NCBI GenBank assembly: GCA_025331435.1
Contig: JAIWNI010000099.1
Span: 39,084 to 103,083, forward strand
Reading direction: 5' to 3'
DNA: 64,000 bases
Source: Choanephora cucurbitarum
Lineage: Eukaryota; Mucoromycota; Mucoromycetes; Mucorales; Choanephoraceae
The notes under the pieces are model-generated. The model saw only the letters and a list, made by a program, of their open reading frames with translations, ran no database searches and was not told the DNA's origin. This document shows positions 39,363-50,417 of this stretch, one piece after another (the stretch's first letter is position 1; every line of letters starts with the position of its first letter). The position numbers were made by a program, and so were the translations under genes.

Positions 39363-40583
39363 TCAAACTTTTTACATTCTTTTATACTTGCTGTTATTTA
39401 TTTATTTATTCTATATGTATTTTCTATTTAATGTCTTTATATACCATACATTACTATGATGTTCTAATATGCACAACCATGAATTCAACTATTTGTATTT
39501 TACTCTTGCTATAAACAATAAATCGTGTTATCCGTATTAGCAACTCAATCTTTCGTACATGTCATTCTGCCTAAACTAACAGTTTTTAAGTACTTTTGAT
39601 ACTTGATATCAGACTCACGTATAGGCTTCTTTTATGCATGTTTTGCTGAAAATAATCTGAGACCAAGAAGAAAGTTGATCTTGCTAATTTATCGGTATAT
39701 TAATGAAAACAATATATCCTCTTGAGCCAGAAAAAGTTAAGCAAGTAGACATGATTTGTAAATTGTTGTCATCCATATTGTTACACAAAAAGAAAACTTT
39801 CTGCCTTTTGATAACCTGTTGATGTAACATTTGTATCATAGAAATCAAACAATGAACTCAAACCTACTTCCTTTTGTCTAGATCAGCTTCCGCCTTTATA
39901 CCTAGTTTGTAAGGCAGTATCATAGAAAGTTGCTAATGTGAGCTACTCCAAATCTGCGTATTGGGTTGCAATTCTGCATGTTGACACTACTAACTGATGA
40001 AAAGGAGAACATTGTATTCTCAGTCAATGACACTAGAGCCTGATTTGCGACTCATCATCAGTACGTTACATGCTCTTCCAAGTCATTTGAATGAAACCAT
40101 CTTGTCGAGGGCTTTGACAATAGCCGTTAGTTTAATCAAACACTGGTAAATACAAACAATTCCTATATCCTACAAAGAACTAAGCGCTTTTGCAATTGCC
40201 TGACAGATGAGCAATATTATAGAAGCAAAGCAGAAGATAGTCAATACAAATTAATCAAGGCAGAGTATAAAAGCCAATCTCGATACCAACACACAATGCG
40301 TGTATTCTGACAACAAATAACGTTGATTGTTTTCAACTTTTTGTACGGCTAGAATGAGAGAATGAAGGCAGTGGCAACATCAACTAGCAACAAATCGTCT
40401 TATTGAATGACAGTCATTTTTGTTTATTGCGCGATTCATTATTTCAAAGCAATTCTGGAAGCTCTTTTTAAGCGATCTGTCCCATTATAAAAACTCATGT
40501 TCGAATCTTTATAAATAGCCGCTTCAAGAAAGCAAACCAAGGTATTCCTAAATCTCTACAACACTCATCACCAATAAAATACA
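39363..40583. other. Intergenic
   Basis: 1.2 kb between the arrestin and the small secreted-protein gene. It is AT-rich. A TATA-like TATAAATAG lies at about 40510-40518, roughly 70 bp before the latter's start. No further gene was seen. Confidence 0.45.
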
Positions 40584-40967
40584 ATGAAGTTTACATGCTA
40601 TCTGACCATTGTCATCATTCCGTTACTATATACTTTAACTGATGCATATACCTGGACTATCTCTATGTCGTGTGGAAATGATTTGGAAATGAAAATAGAG
40701 CATGCCAATGATCAGGGTCACCGAGTTATCCAATGGGACGTAAATCGAATACATCCCAACAGTAAAGTATGTAGTCAAGACCAAGCTATTTGTGTCAAAG
40801 ATGTGTACGTCTCGAGAGAGGAATGCCAAAGAGTGTCGTTTAAGTTCAAAGTGCAATACAACAGTCAATGGTCAACAGAAAATAATGTGGAAATTGTGGG
40901 TGTCAAGTCTCTATTAACTTCTAATGTTATTAGCGATATATACCCTTTTGAGCCGACTTTTGTGTAA
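40584..40967 (+). CDS. Small secreted cysteine-containing protein, unknown family
   Basis: A single exon of 127 aa. It starts with a good signal peptide, MKFTCYLTIVIIPLLYTLTDA, with a cleavage-type DAY end. The mature part is about 106 residues with four cysteines (in ISMSCGND, KVCSQDQAIC and REECQRV), enough for two disulphides. There is no GPI or membrane tail and no repeat. It has no homologue that I recognise. Secretion signal, even Cys number and short length are the marks of small secreted proteins in fungi, but no activity should be assumed. A TATA-like box lies upstream and the ATG context is AAA-rich (AATACAATG). Confidence 0.75.
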   Translation: MKFTCYLTIVIIPLLYTLTDAYTWTISMSCGNDLEMKIEHANDQGHRVIQWDVNRIHPNSKVCSQDQAICVKDVYVSREECQRVSFKFKVQYNSQWSTENNVEIVGVKSLLTSNVISDIYPFEPTFV

Positions 40968-41389
40968 TGTGCAGATACGTTGAGAATGGACATCTTTTCT
41001 TAAGCTGCAAGCTACATGACCGCTTCAAAAGTGTTTGTATAAAAATATGAATAAAAGTTGGTGAAAAACGTACATTTATACTCAAACATCTGTCTTCTTT
41101 ATGGTAAATAAGAGCCTTAGCGGTTTTGGAGCAAGATCTATCTGAAGATTGTCTTTTCAGATAGCCACAGATCTACAGAAAGCTCTTAAGCAAGATATAT
41201 TCAAACTATAGATGCTCCGATAATAAATAAATAAAAGCTATCCTTTGCCTTGCAACAACACTAAAGAATTAAATTTATTCAATTTTCCTTTACTGTTTAC
41301 TGCAAAAAATCATCTTTCAACCTGAATCACTCTCCAAGTTAGACAAAATGATCGACATGTAACTTAAGAATTCAAAAAGAAAAAGAAAT
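40968..41389. other. Intergenic upstream of the tRNA 3' side
   Basis: About 420 bp of AT-rich DNA. Because the tRNA is on the minus strand, this is its downstream flank. A T-run terminator for Pol III is expected just beyond 41390. The minus strand reads AATTTCTTTTTC there, with a TTTTT at about 41379-41383. Confidence 0.45.
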
Positions 41390-41460
41390 TGCTGGTAGCA
41401 GGAATCGAACCTGCGTCGACGCGGCCACAACGCGATGTACTGCCACTATACTATACCAGC
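41390..41460 (-). tRNA. tRNA-His (GTG)
   Basis: The minus strand folds as a cloverleaf of 71 nt. The acceptor stem GCTGGTA pairs with TACCAGC and the discriminator base is A. The D-arm is TAGTATAGTGGCAGTAC. The anticodon loop TTGTGGC has anticodon GTG, and the T-arm reads CAGGTTCGATTCCTG. The D-loop and T-loop sequences also form recognisable A and B boxes. There is no intron. The 5' end lies 8 bp from the edge of the Ty3-type element. Confidence 0.95.
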
Positions 41461-41649
41461 TGCTGTTGTGTCGTCTTCTTGTTATGTTGAGGATGTTTAC
41501 TAGTAGTCACGTGACTTTAGAAGGTTTTCTAGCCAATCAATTACTGGGAAAATATTCTAGAAGACAGTGACGTGTTTCTGTATTTTGATAATAAGTCTTT
41601 GATCTTATTTATTTTTCTTATTTATCGTTTACCTGTATTTTGATAATAA

Positions 41650-42060
41650 CACTGTAAAAAAATTAAAGGTTCTTAAAAGGTCTTTTAAGGGTTCGAAAAA
41701 AACCATCTCCATCAGGTTTTTGTGACCAAATCGCAGGCTTTTAAAAGGTTTTTTTGTCCACCTCTTTTTGGAGGTTTTTGGAGGTTTCTAAAAGGTTTTT
41801 TTGCCCGGGCTTATTAAAGGTTGTTTAAAGGCTTTTTGGGGGTTATTTTGCCTGGGCTTGTACAGGGTTTTTTGAAGGCTTTTTGGAGGTTATTATGTAA
41901 GGCTTGTAATTTAGCCTTTTTTTAGCCTTTCTAATGGAGGCTAGTTTTAAGGGTCTATATATTGCAAAAAAAGGTCTTTTTAGAGGCTTATACATCTTCA
42001 GGAAAAGGTCTTTTGAGGGTGAAAATAAACAGTATTTATTGGTCATATAAAAAAGGTTGT
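41650..42060. repeat. CACTA left inverted end with subterminal repeat array
   Basis: Starts with the 22-bp inverted repeat. More than a dozen variants of AAAGGTTTTT / GGAGGTTTTTGG in both orientations follow, the usual transposase-binding landscape of CACTA ends. Confidence 0.88.
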
Positions 42061-42174
42061 TGGAAGCTACCAAACGCCCTGAAATGAAGTAAAATGAAAA
42101 AATTGTTAGTATATCAAAAACAACATATATGATAGATCGCTTGTTTATTCAGCAAGCAAAAAAAAAGGCTTCAA

Positions 42175-42828
42175 CTAATCAGAGGCAGATGCAGCAATTC
42201 GAGCAGCTTCCCGAGCAGCATTTCTAGCTACCCTCTTGCGCCTAAACATCATAGAAAAGGAATTTATTAGCTATCATATCATTCACTCAATGTCATATAC
42301 CTACTGTCGTTTGGAAAACTCGGTCCAGGCATTCTGCACTGCAAATTCAACAGGCCAAGCCATGTCACATTCTCGAAGAATTGACAGGTCTTCGTGCTTC
42401 TCGAGAAGGAAGTCGAAGCACGTCTTCTTCATCGCGATTTTACCCTTGCTAGGTAGGTTCTTGTAATATGTACAGTGATTGTTTTCCTGTTCACTGTACA
42501 TATAGCAAGCCCGGAGAGCCAGAGAAGAAAAATCCTTGTAGTAGCACTTGAGCTCCTCAGGGCTTTTATCAGGAAATGCTTGAGACAAAAATGTCTTGAT
42601 TCCTTGGCTAGGGTTGGATCTGTTGAGAACCGGGAACCTGATAGGGGTTGCCATGCTCTCAATTTGCTGAGCAGGGCTTTGAACTTGCTGCTGCTGCTGA
42701 AGTTGCTCAGAGAGCACTCTGTTTTGCTCCTCGATGGCATCCAAGCGCTCAATAATAGAAGCCAGGGAAGCTTGAATTGCTTCAGATGAAGCCAAAAGAT
42801 CGGAGACGTACTTGGGAGTGGGAGCCAT
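42175..42828 (-). CDS. CACTA accessory protein (coiled coil, basic tail), TnpA-like by position
   Basis: Two exons (42828-42305 and 42241-42175, 63-bp intron) give 196 aa. Residues 8-60 form a likely coiled coil (ASIIERLDAIEEQNRVLSEQ then a Gln run). The middle block reads GIKTFLSQAFPDKSPEELKCYYKDFSSLALRACYM with conserved-looking aromatic residues. The spliced C-terminus adds RKRVARNAAREAARIAA, a basic helix that could bind DNA or act as a nuclear signal. It resembles no transposase I know. Plant CACTA elements carry a second DNA-binding protein, TnpA, so an analogous role is inferred from position only. It is divergent from the transposase across a 500-bp promoter. Confidence 0.7.
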
Positions 42829-43327
42829 ATTGTATTTAATCTATGATATAAACTAAAGGTCAGTTCAATGTCTTAGGGGTTTTGTTTGGTTTTTTTCTGA
42901 TAAAGCAGAAGCCCAACAACTACAGATACCTTTGTATTATTCTATGTGTGGACGGAATTCATGAATTAGTTAAAATTAAAAAAAAATATATATACAAAAG
43001 TTACTTACCTTTGAAGAAATATAAGTGAAAAAAGGGGACGAAGAGAACAATTAGTCGTCGCTTTAAAAAAACTTTTTGTTTTACGAACATACACAAGGTG
43101 GCTTAAAATATTGACACAAGAACACCAAGGCTGGATGCTAATAGGTCCTTCCTAATGTCTTTGTTGCTTTGCAGTTTGTTGTATACAAACGTCAATTGGT
43201 CTTGTTTAGTAAAAAAAAAAGGAACTGAATTTTTATTGGATTTCATTTAACAGCCGATGCCATGATTTTTTGATATAAGAGGACAAGTTGATAGTAAAAT
43301 GACAGTTATCTTCATTATTAAAACAAA
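42829..43327. promoter_or_regulatory. Divergent promoter of the CACTA genes
   Basis: About 500 bp between the two CACTA start codons. It contains AT-rich TATA-like runs (near 42982-42992) and no open frames of note. It should drive both genes. Confidence 0.5.
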
Positions 43328-46323
43328 ATGCGTTACTGTACCATTTGCGATATCAAGTTAAGCGACAAAGCTTTCAAAAAGCATAACGACGAGCATGTAT
43401 TGAAGCGAATGAAAGAAGCTTTTGTGAACAACATGAATAGTGTTCAAGCTGGCAACTATCATCCAGCATTTGAAAGCACCTCTTCTAAAGGTGATGCTTC
43501 TATCGACAATGCTGAGCAAGAAAGAGGCCAGGCAAATTCAGCCGAAGACTTTGCTCTTGAAGTCGGCATGGTTGATGAACAAGAAGAAGCTGTCGTTGAC
43601 GAAGAAACCGAAGAATTGTTGACTGACGACTATGAAGACCTCGAAGTCAATGAAATTGAAGAGGTCAACAACCACCTGGAAAGGCATCTCGCAAATGTTG
43701 ACAGTCCTTTGAAAGTTGATCTTTCAAACAAGAAAAAGTTGCTTGACGATGACGAAAAGCAAAACATCGAGCTAAAAATGCTTATGAGACAGTACAAAGT
43801 AAGCAACGTCGGTCAAGAAAATCTGATCAAATTCTTCAACGATGTTTTGAAAAGTCGTGGTTGTAGTAAGTAGCCAATTGGTTTATTGATTAGCATATGT
43901 GAATCTTAATGAGTTTTCAATTACCTTTAGGCGGTCCACCTCTTCTTTCCCCCTACATGTCCAACAAGCTTATAAAACAAAGCTACGACGTACAAACAGA
44001 GACCTATCATGTGTGCAAAGACCGCTCACACATGTTTTACAAGGATGAGCAAGTCGAATGTAGCTGTGACGCTAACAATAAGCGTTTCAAGGAGGACGGT
44101 GTTACACCTGTGGATACCATTAACCAGATTCCTTTGTACCAACAACTGGCTTCATTTTACAACAAGAAAGAAAGCCGCGATAGATTACTCTATCGAACAA
44201 AGATGGAGCAGACGGCTGTTGACGGGGTGTACAGAGACATATTCGACGGTGATCTGTACAAGAGACACAAGCACTTGTTCCAGAACGAGCATGATCTGGC
44301 TCTTGCTTTGTATATAGATGGTTTTGTTCCCCATGCAAGAGGGTCAACAACAATGGTAACATTCATGGCTGTAATTCTCAACTTACCTCCTGATATTCGG
44401 TAAGTTTTTTCTGTCTCTATTTCATTATTGAAAGTTAACATGTATCTTTGTACGTAATAGCTATAAGAAGGAAAATATGTTGCAAGTCTTCATTACCTTT
44501 GGCAGCAAGAAGCCTAAAAATATATTTAGTTACTTGGTACCAACTTTTGAAGACTTGCTGACTTTGCAAAAGCATGGTATGAAAATCAAAACGCAAGATG
44601 ATAAAGAAATCTCTTGCAAAGCTTTTGTGCTTGCTGTAATTGGTGATTTTCCTGCAATGTCAGAAATGCTTGCTCACAAGACACATGCGTCTGAATATGG
44701 TTGTCGTATATGTAAGATACAAGGTGTTCCCCGTTTAAGCAAGAAGGGATATTCATTCGCAAATCAAACAAAATCGACAGATATAAGAAGGTTGTTTGAT
44801 TTTGATGTTAACGAAGTGAGTCATCTAAAAGCAACTTCTTGTATTGTACTTACTAAGTAACTGTCATTTTTGCTATGTTTAGGAAACACTTGGTATTAAA
44901 CATGCTACACCTCTAAAATTTTTGGCATGCTTTTCAGACTCATCATTTTTATGTCTTGACGAGCTTCATTTGTGGGGTCACAATATTGCCAGGCAACTAT
45001 GGACACTTATTGGCGAAGGAGAGCATAAGAAGAATGTGCTGTTTCTGAAGAACAGGTACAGACAAGCAATTGGTGAGTACATGTCCAACTCAAAAGGATA
45101 TGTATCAAGTGAAGCATTTGAAGGAGTTTTGATTGGTGAGTTTTGCATTGTTTGAGACTAGTTATACTAGACGAAAGTAAGCTTATATCTCCTGTTTAAT
45201 TTGCTGTGATACCATAGATGTCCACAAGAAAGCTGGCTATGCTAGAGGAGTTGACTGGATAGCTTTTCTGAAGCATGTTGTACCAAACGTACTTCCAGAG
45301 ATCTATCAAAAACAAAACGATGACATTTCTGTCCGTGAAAAGAGGATTGAAAAAAAGGTGTTAGACGAGATGTTCACTGCCCTTCGATGCTTGTCAGAAG
45401 CTTGTTCTATATCACTTCAGTTTACTATTACAAGTGCTGACATCAAGCGCATTGAATTCGATGTTGAACAATGGCACAACTTTCTCAAGAAGCATGTTTC
45501 AACAGATGTCTTCACAGTCAATCAGCACAGCCTGGAACACTTGGCTTTCATCATAAAGAAGCAGGGTCCCTTAAGGTATTTCAGTGCAAGGCCTTTGGAG
45601 CGTTTGATAGGCTTGACAAAGTCTACCATTCGTTCAGATAAGAATCCGGGACAGAACGCAGTCAATGAAATGAACAAAAGCTTTGCTGCTAATTACTACA
45701 GTAGGTCAGTTCACGAGTCTCGTTCTTTTCTCTTTCCCACACCTGGCTCTGGTGCATCTGCTTTCCGCCTCGGCGCACAAAAGTCCCTAAAGCTTTCACT
45801 CAAGTCCACCGAAGCAAGGGCTGTACAGTTTGGTGCTGCATTGAGCTCTTACTTCATTCGATCAAAAACTGCTGGCACCAGTATGCAGACGAATGACAGT
45901 AAACTCAACGTTACTACCTACAGCAGCATCATGCTGTACAAAAGCAGGTGTACTATCCGTTCCAAAAACCTTGTACTTGTAAATCTACATGTCTCGGCTA
46001 GTAGCTCTTCCAATGTTGTGTTTAGAAACTTTCTTGCGACAGTCGAGCATATATTCTCATTGCCTGGACAAGATCCATTGTGCTTAATTCGCGCCCATAA
46101 AAATGTCAAAATTCTACAAACAGATAGCCAGCGTTGCTATCTCTACACTAGCATAGCAGACGAACTAGACAACCAAGAAGACAAATTTATTGTAATTGAT
46201 ACAAATCAAATACTTACAACTGCTTCACACATAAACTGTCTCGACAGAAAATATTACATATTTAATTCATCGACCTTCTATAGAAACAAATTTGGCATCT
46301 TTGGCCAGTTATACTGTGCTTAA
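43328..46323 (+). CDS. CACTA transposase, Tnp2 family
   Basis: This protein cuts and rejoins the element's ends. Five exons (43328-43865, 43931-44399, 44461-44815, 44883-45135, 45218-46323) sum to 906 aa without a stop. The N-terminus has a short Cys/His motif (MRYCTICDIKL...HNDEH), probably a zinc finger. An acidic region follows. The Tnp2 core reads RDIFDGDLYKRHKHLFQ, ALALYIDGFVPHARG, VTFMAVILNLPP, VLAVIGDFPAMSEM and GCRICKIQG. Later comes DELHLWGHNIARQLW, and then HSLEHLAFIIKKQGPLRYFSARPLERLIG, the conserved C-terminal block of this family. Acidic residues in IDG and GDFP sit where catalytic Asp are expected, but I cannot prove which act. The frame is fully open and the element is probably young. 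Confidence 0.93.
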
Positions 46324-46499
46324 GATTGACCTCCAAAAAAAACTTATCATTAAATAAAATAAAATAACCCGTTAAAAAAGATAACCTGCGCAAAAAACAC
46401 TTGTCAAAAAAATATGGAAAAAAATTACAGAAAAAGACCTTTAATTATGATAAAATACACCCTAGAAAAAAGGTTTTCTAAGATACGACCTTTCTGAAA

Positions 46500-46669
46500 C
46501 CAATTTTTTAAAAATCGAGCCTCTAAAAGACCTTTTGAGTGAAGGTCAGCCTAACCCTTTCCAAAACCTCCGACTAAAGGTCAACTGCGGGTTAAGCCCT
46601 TCAAAAACCCTCACAAAATGGTCTATCGCGGGCTTTTCGGGCAAAAAAACCTTTAATTTTTTTACAGTG
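46500..46669. repeat. CACTA right inverted end with subterminal repeats
   Basis: Inverted copies of the AAAGGTTTTT-type motif (CCTTT, AACCT, AAAACCTC) ending in CCTTTAATTTTTTTACAGTG, the partner of the left end. Confidence 0.87.
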
Positions 46670-46772
46670 TAAGTCTTTGATAAAGAACTTACAATTATAC
46701 AAAATACGGTCTTTTATATCTTTTCTATTCTAAACTCAATATCTATACTATTTCAAATAAAGTAGGAAGTAA

Positions 46773-49700
46773 TTATATACTTCTCTCTGATTGATCCTTA
46801 TGTCTCGACGAATACGATGAAGAGCTGACTTTTACTAAAGGCAACTTCCTTATACGTAACAAGTTCAGCTTAACCTTCTTTCTTCTTTTGTTCACAATCT
46901 GAGGTTTAAACCTTCTCTTGTTGGGATTGTGCATTTGAGGAAGGTTATATTCAACCTCGATTGGCTGTTTACGCTTATTCATGTCAACGTCGACGACATT
47001 ATCCCCCTCCTGGCTTGAAGTACGTCTCTGGACTTTCGAAAAACGAATAACAGAAGGAGAAGGAGCCGTAGTGAGAGAATTGGATTTCGGAGCAGCATGA
47101 GAAGAGAGAATTGTTTCAGTGTCACTGATATCGTCAACATCGATGTCAAAATTGAATTCGGAATCAGGTAAATTCAATAAACTAGGAGGTAGTTGTTCAT
47201 GAGAGTCAACGAAGAGTTCGTCCTCATCATCAGGTAGTGAAATAGAAGCAGGAGAGGCAGAAGCAACATTGGGAGGTGATAAGTCAACTTGAACTGGTGC
47301 GTGAAATTTAACATCATCAACGTTGTCATCAGTTACAACAGTGTCGATAGGATCATCATCAGTAGAAGGAAAATTAACCGAGACAGATTCATCAATAGGG
47401 TCGAGATTGATATCAGCAATAGAATCGGAATTGAGAGCCGAGTTATCCTGAAGAGTGGTATCAATAGGACCAAGGAGATCACGGTCAGGTTGCATGTCAA
47501 ACACTGGATCAGTAATATCAACAGGATGATCATGTTCAATGGGATCAATGTTATCGACCAAACTATCAGGTGGTAAGACTTGTTGATGGGCGGGCTGTTG
47601 TGCAGGTAAAAGAGAAGGAATATCTCTTGTAATGTTGTCTACAACATCATCAATCGATGTATCCATATCAACGGCATTGGTTTCGACAGGAATGTCAACT
47701 GGATATTCACTATCGACATCAACAGGTGGAAGTACGGGTATTACTGCAGCACGACCGATGTTTGTCATGACCTTGCGCCAGTCTTGTCGAGCGACAACTG
47801 GGTCATACCAAACTTCATCAGATGTATGGCCGTTTGCAAGGCGCATTCGATCGACGTGGACTAACGATTTCAAGGGTTCACCGACTAAAGTTTGCAGCTT
47901 GTAAGTGCCAAAGTCTGGGAATGATTGCACTACAATGTACGGCCCTTTGTATTGTGGTTCAAGACCGTAGCGACCTTCATGTGTTAAGAGAACCTTGTCA
48001 CCAATTTCAAAAGAAGACTTCTTGATCTGTGAATCCCACTTATCCTTGTCTTTAGCAGCCATAGCCTTCATGCGAAACTCTGCTGCAGCACGATGTTGAC
48101 CTAAATCACTGAGTTCGCGCGATGTAATATCAGCTACTGTTCGAGGATCATTAAAGGTTTGCTTGTCAATGTAAGGAGTGAGCGAATCACCTGGAAGTCT
48201 AGGTTCACGTCCATAGGTGAGAAAGAATGGACTGTAACCAGTAGTGGTATGTACCCTTATTCTCGAAGCCCAAAGTGCAGCATTGACAAAATCGTCCCAG
48301 CGATGTAGAGCACCATTTACATATTTTCTGAGCATTCCTTTGATAACTGCATTGAATCGTTCTACCTTTGAATTGGTTCTGGGATGATATGCCGAAGTCA
48401 GTTTGTGATGACTACCTACACGTTTGAGATACGCATTTACTAGGTCGCTATTAAAATTTGCACCACGGTCTGTGAGGATTTCGGAGGGACAACCGAATCG
48501 CATCATAATCTCATCGTAAATGAAATCGGCAATAGTTTCCTTCGTAGCGTTGGGCACAGCACGAGCAATGGGCCAGTTCGTGGCGTAGTCTACAGCTACA
48601 AGCAGCCAACGATTTCCTTTCACTGTCAATGGTAGTTCACCAATGAAATCTAGGTGCCAACGGTCAAATGCAGCAGGTACTTTGAGCGGGTGCATGACGT
48701 CGCGATGGATGTGTCCTGGGGGTCTATTTACTTGACAAGCGGGACAGGTCTTCAACCATGACTTCAGATCACGTTTCATGCTAGGCCACCAAAAACGAGG
48801 AATAAACAACTTGACCATAGTTTCGAAGCCAGCATGCCCATTGGCCTCATGATATCGTGCAACTAAATCAGCTCTAGATGCAAACGGAACGAAAGGGACA
48901 GCTTTTATCATCCGCTTGTCATCAATAGGGACCTTGTGGAGTACTCGACGACCTTGTACTACGAACTTGTCTTGTCTCTCTTCCAAGTAACGACGTAATT
49001 CAGCTGATTTGACTCTGTCAAGACCAAGATAAAGCATAGGCCAGTCGTTTTGAATTGATTCTGGAGCGTCTTTCATGGTCCATGTAGCGTAAAGAAATTC
49101 AGGCTCTAACGAGTTTTCAGGCATGGTTGATTCTGGCCCGCCAATTCGCGATAAAACATCTGCTGCATTATTTTCTTTGCCAGGTTTGTATTCAATCACA
49201 GGAGAGTAGAGCTCTAATTCATTCATCCATCGGACCAACCTAGGACTCATTTTCTCTTGTGTTCTCAGGTAACAGTTTGGCAAGTGGTCCGTCAGGATTT
49301 TATATCCACCTTGACATCCATCGAGGAAACAACGCCATGTTCGTAGGGCATGTAGTATACCCATGAGCTCTCTCTCTTGAGCAGGGTAGTTCCGCTCTGC
49401 AGATGAGAACTTCTTTGAGTCGTAAGCGACTGGGTGCCAAGCAGGTGGATCAGCATCGTCAGGTTGAAGGAGGACTGCACCACAACCAAAATCGGAAGCA
49501 TCCGTTTCCACACGGAAAGGCTTAACCATATTCGGTGCTTGCAACACAGGAGCTGATATCATAAGTTCTTTTATCTTATCAAAGCTGTCTTGACATTCCT
49601 TAGTCCATACTATAGGTCTACGTTTAGGTCCAGTTCCCTTAGTTAGATCTGTTAGAGGAGACGCAATGGATGCGAATCCAGGTATGAACCGACGGTAGTG

Positions 49701-49988
49701 TTGTGCCAGCCCAATGAAGGATCTAACTTCTTGTACGTTTGTCAAAATAGGCCATGATTTCAGTACTTCTATTTTGGAGTGACTTGGGAGTATGCCTTTA
49801 GCAGTAATATCAAATCCGACAAATGTTAACTCTTGCTTGCCAAATTCGCATTTCTTAAGGTTCGCAATTAACTTTGATTCCTTCAGTTTATCCAAGACTA
49901 GGCGGACATGCTTCTTATGCTCTTCTAGAGACTTACTGTAGATTAGAATGTCGTCTAGATACACCAAAGCGAACTTGTCCAGATAATC
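46773..49988 (-). pseudogene. pol of the Ty3-type element, 3' part (RT end, RNase H, integrase)
   Basis: Open for more than 1060 codons from the point where the chromovirus interrupts it. It carries the reverse-transcriptase YLDD box (FALVYLDDILIYSK) and RNase H (VETDASDFGCGAVL...). The integrase zinc finger is H-x4-H-x..C-x2-C (ending CPACQV), and the D,D,E core reads WHLDFIGELP, LTDRGANF and SKVERFNAV. An SH3-like GDKVLL...GPYIV region follows, then a long acidic tail. The last 75 codons run through the polypurine tract and into the 3' LTR. The frame is intact but separated from its 5' part by 5.8 kb, so it is non-functional as it stands. Confidence 0.93.
46999..47012 (-). promoter_or_regulatory. 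Polypurine tract of the Ty3-type element
   Basis: The minus strand reads AGGAGGGGGATAA directly before the 3' LTR start TGTCGTCG. This is the plus-strand primer site expected there. It is translated as part of pol (QEGDN). Confidence 0.85.
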
Positions 49989-49993
49989 ACCAA

Positions 49994-50382
49994 TGTTGTG
50001 TCAAGTGTACAACATGACATAACTAATAAGGGTTTCTAATGATCGAGTGGATTATTCTCTTATGACTTCAATGTCTGAGATCGGTTGATTTACAAGGTGA
50101 ATAAATTATGGCAAGATTGCATGATTTGAATGATACGAGTTGAAATAAATGTATATGTAATCGACCGAGACCACATTATACAATACTCCTCTACAATGAT
50201 GTCGTAATAATGAATATACTTGCCAACTCGAAACCCTAACAAATGAATTCTAAATAATGTCTTACCAATGCAAATCTGACACAAGATCATTTAATATAAA
50301 TAGACCTCTATCTTGAACACAATAAACAGTAATTCTTTATCTGATTATAATTTCTATCTGCATTTTGACATCTGACAAATCA
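49994..50382 (+). repeat. 5' LTR of the chromovirus
   Basis: 389 bp, matching 55417-55805. A short minus-strand frame inside it occurs in both copies and is not a gene. Confidence 0.95.
50290..50302 (+). promoter_or_regulatory. TATA-like box in the chromovirus 5' LTR
   Basis: TTTAATATAAATA lies about 120 bp before the Gag-Pol ATG. Transcription would start near 50320-50330. Position and sequence only. Confidence 0.5.
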
Positions 50383-50417
50383 TTTTTTATAATCTATTAT
50401 CCTGAATTACTGTAACA

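Larger units (their letters stand above)
41650..46669 (+). mobile_element. CACTA (EnSpm) DNA transposon, apparently intact
   Basis: A 5020-bp element with ends CACTG...CAGTG and a 22-bp perfect terminal inverted repeat. It is flanked by TAA at 41647-41649 and 46670-46672. The uninterrupted LTR copy at 58 kb has a single TAA there, which proves the insertion site. Both ends hold many subterminal AAAGGTTTTT-type motifs. It has two divergent genes: a Tnp2-type transposase (+) and a 196-aa accessory protein (-). All splice sites and frames are open, so it could be active. Confidence 0.95.
41469..46998 (-). repeat. 3' LTR of the Ty3-type element, split by a CACTA insertion
   Basis: Segments 41469-41649 and 46673-46998 together give a 507-bp LTR identical, but for one base, to 58233-58739. 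The U3 part (46773-46998) also encodes the last 75 codons of pol. Confidence 0.93.

Noticed and set aside
50090..50290. 66-codon minus-strand frame repeated at 55513-55713
   Set aside because: It occurs twice only because it lies in the chromovirus LTR.
50387..50394. TTATAATC next to the chromovirus 5' LTR as primer site complementary to the LTR
   Set aside because: An 8-bp AT-only match is expected by chance, and its partner lies too far from the TATA-like box.
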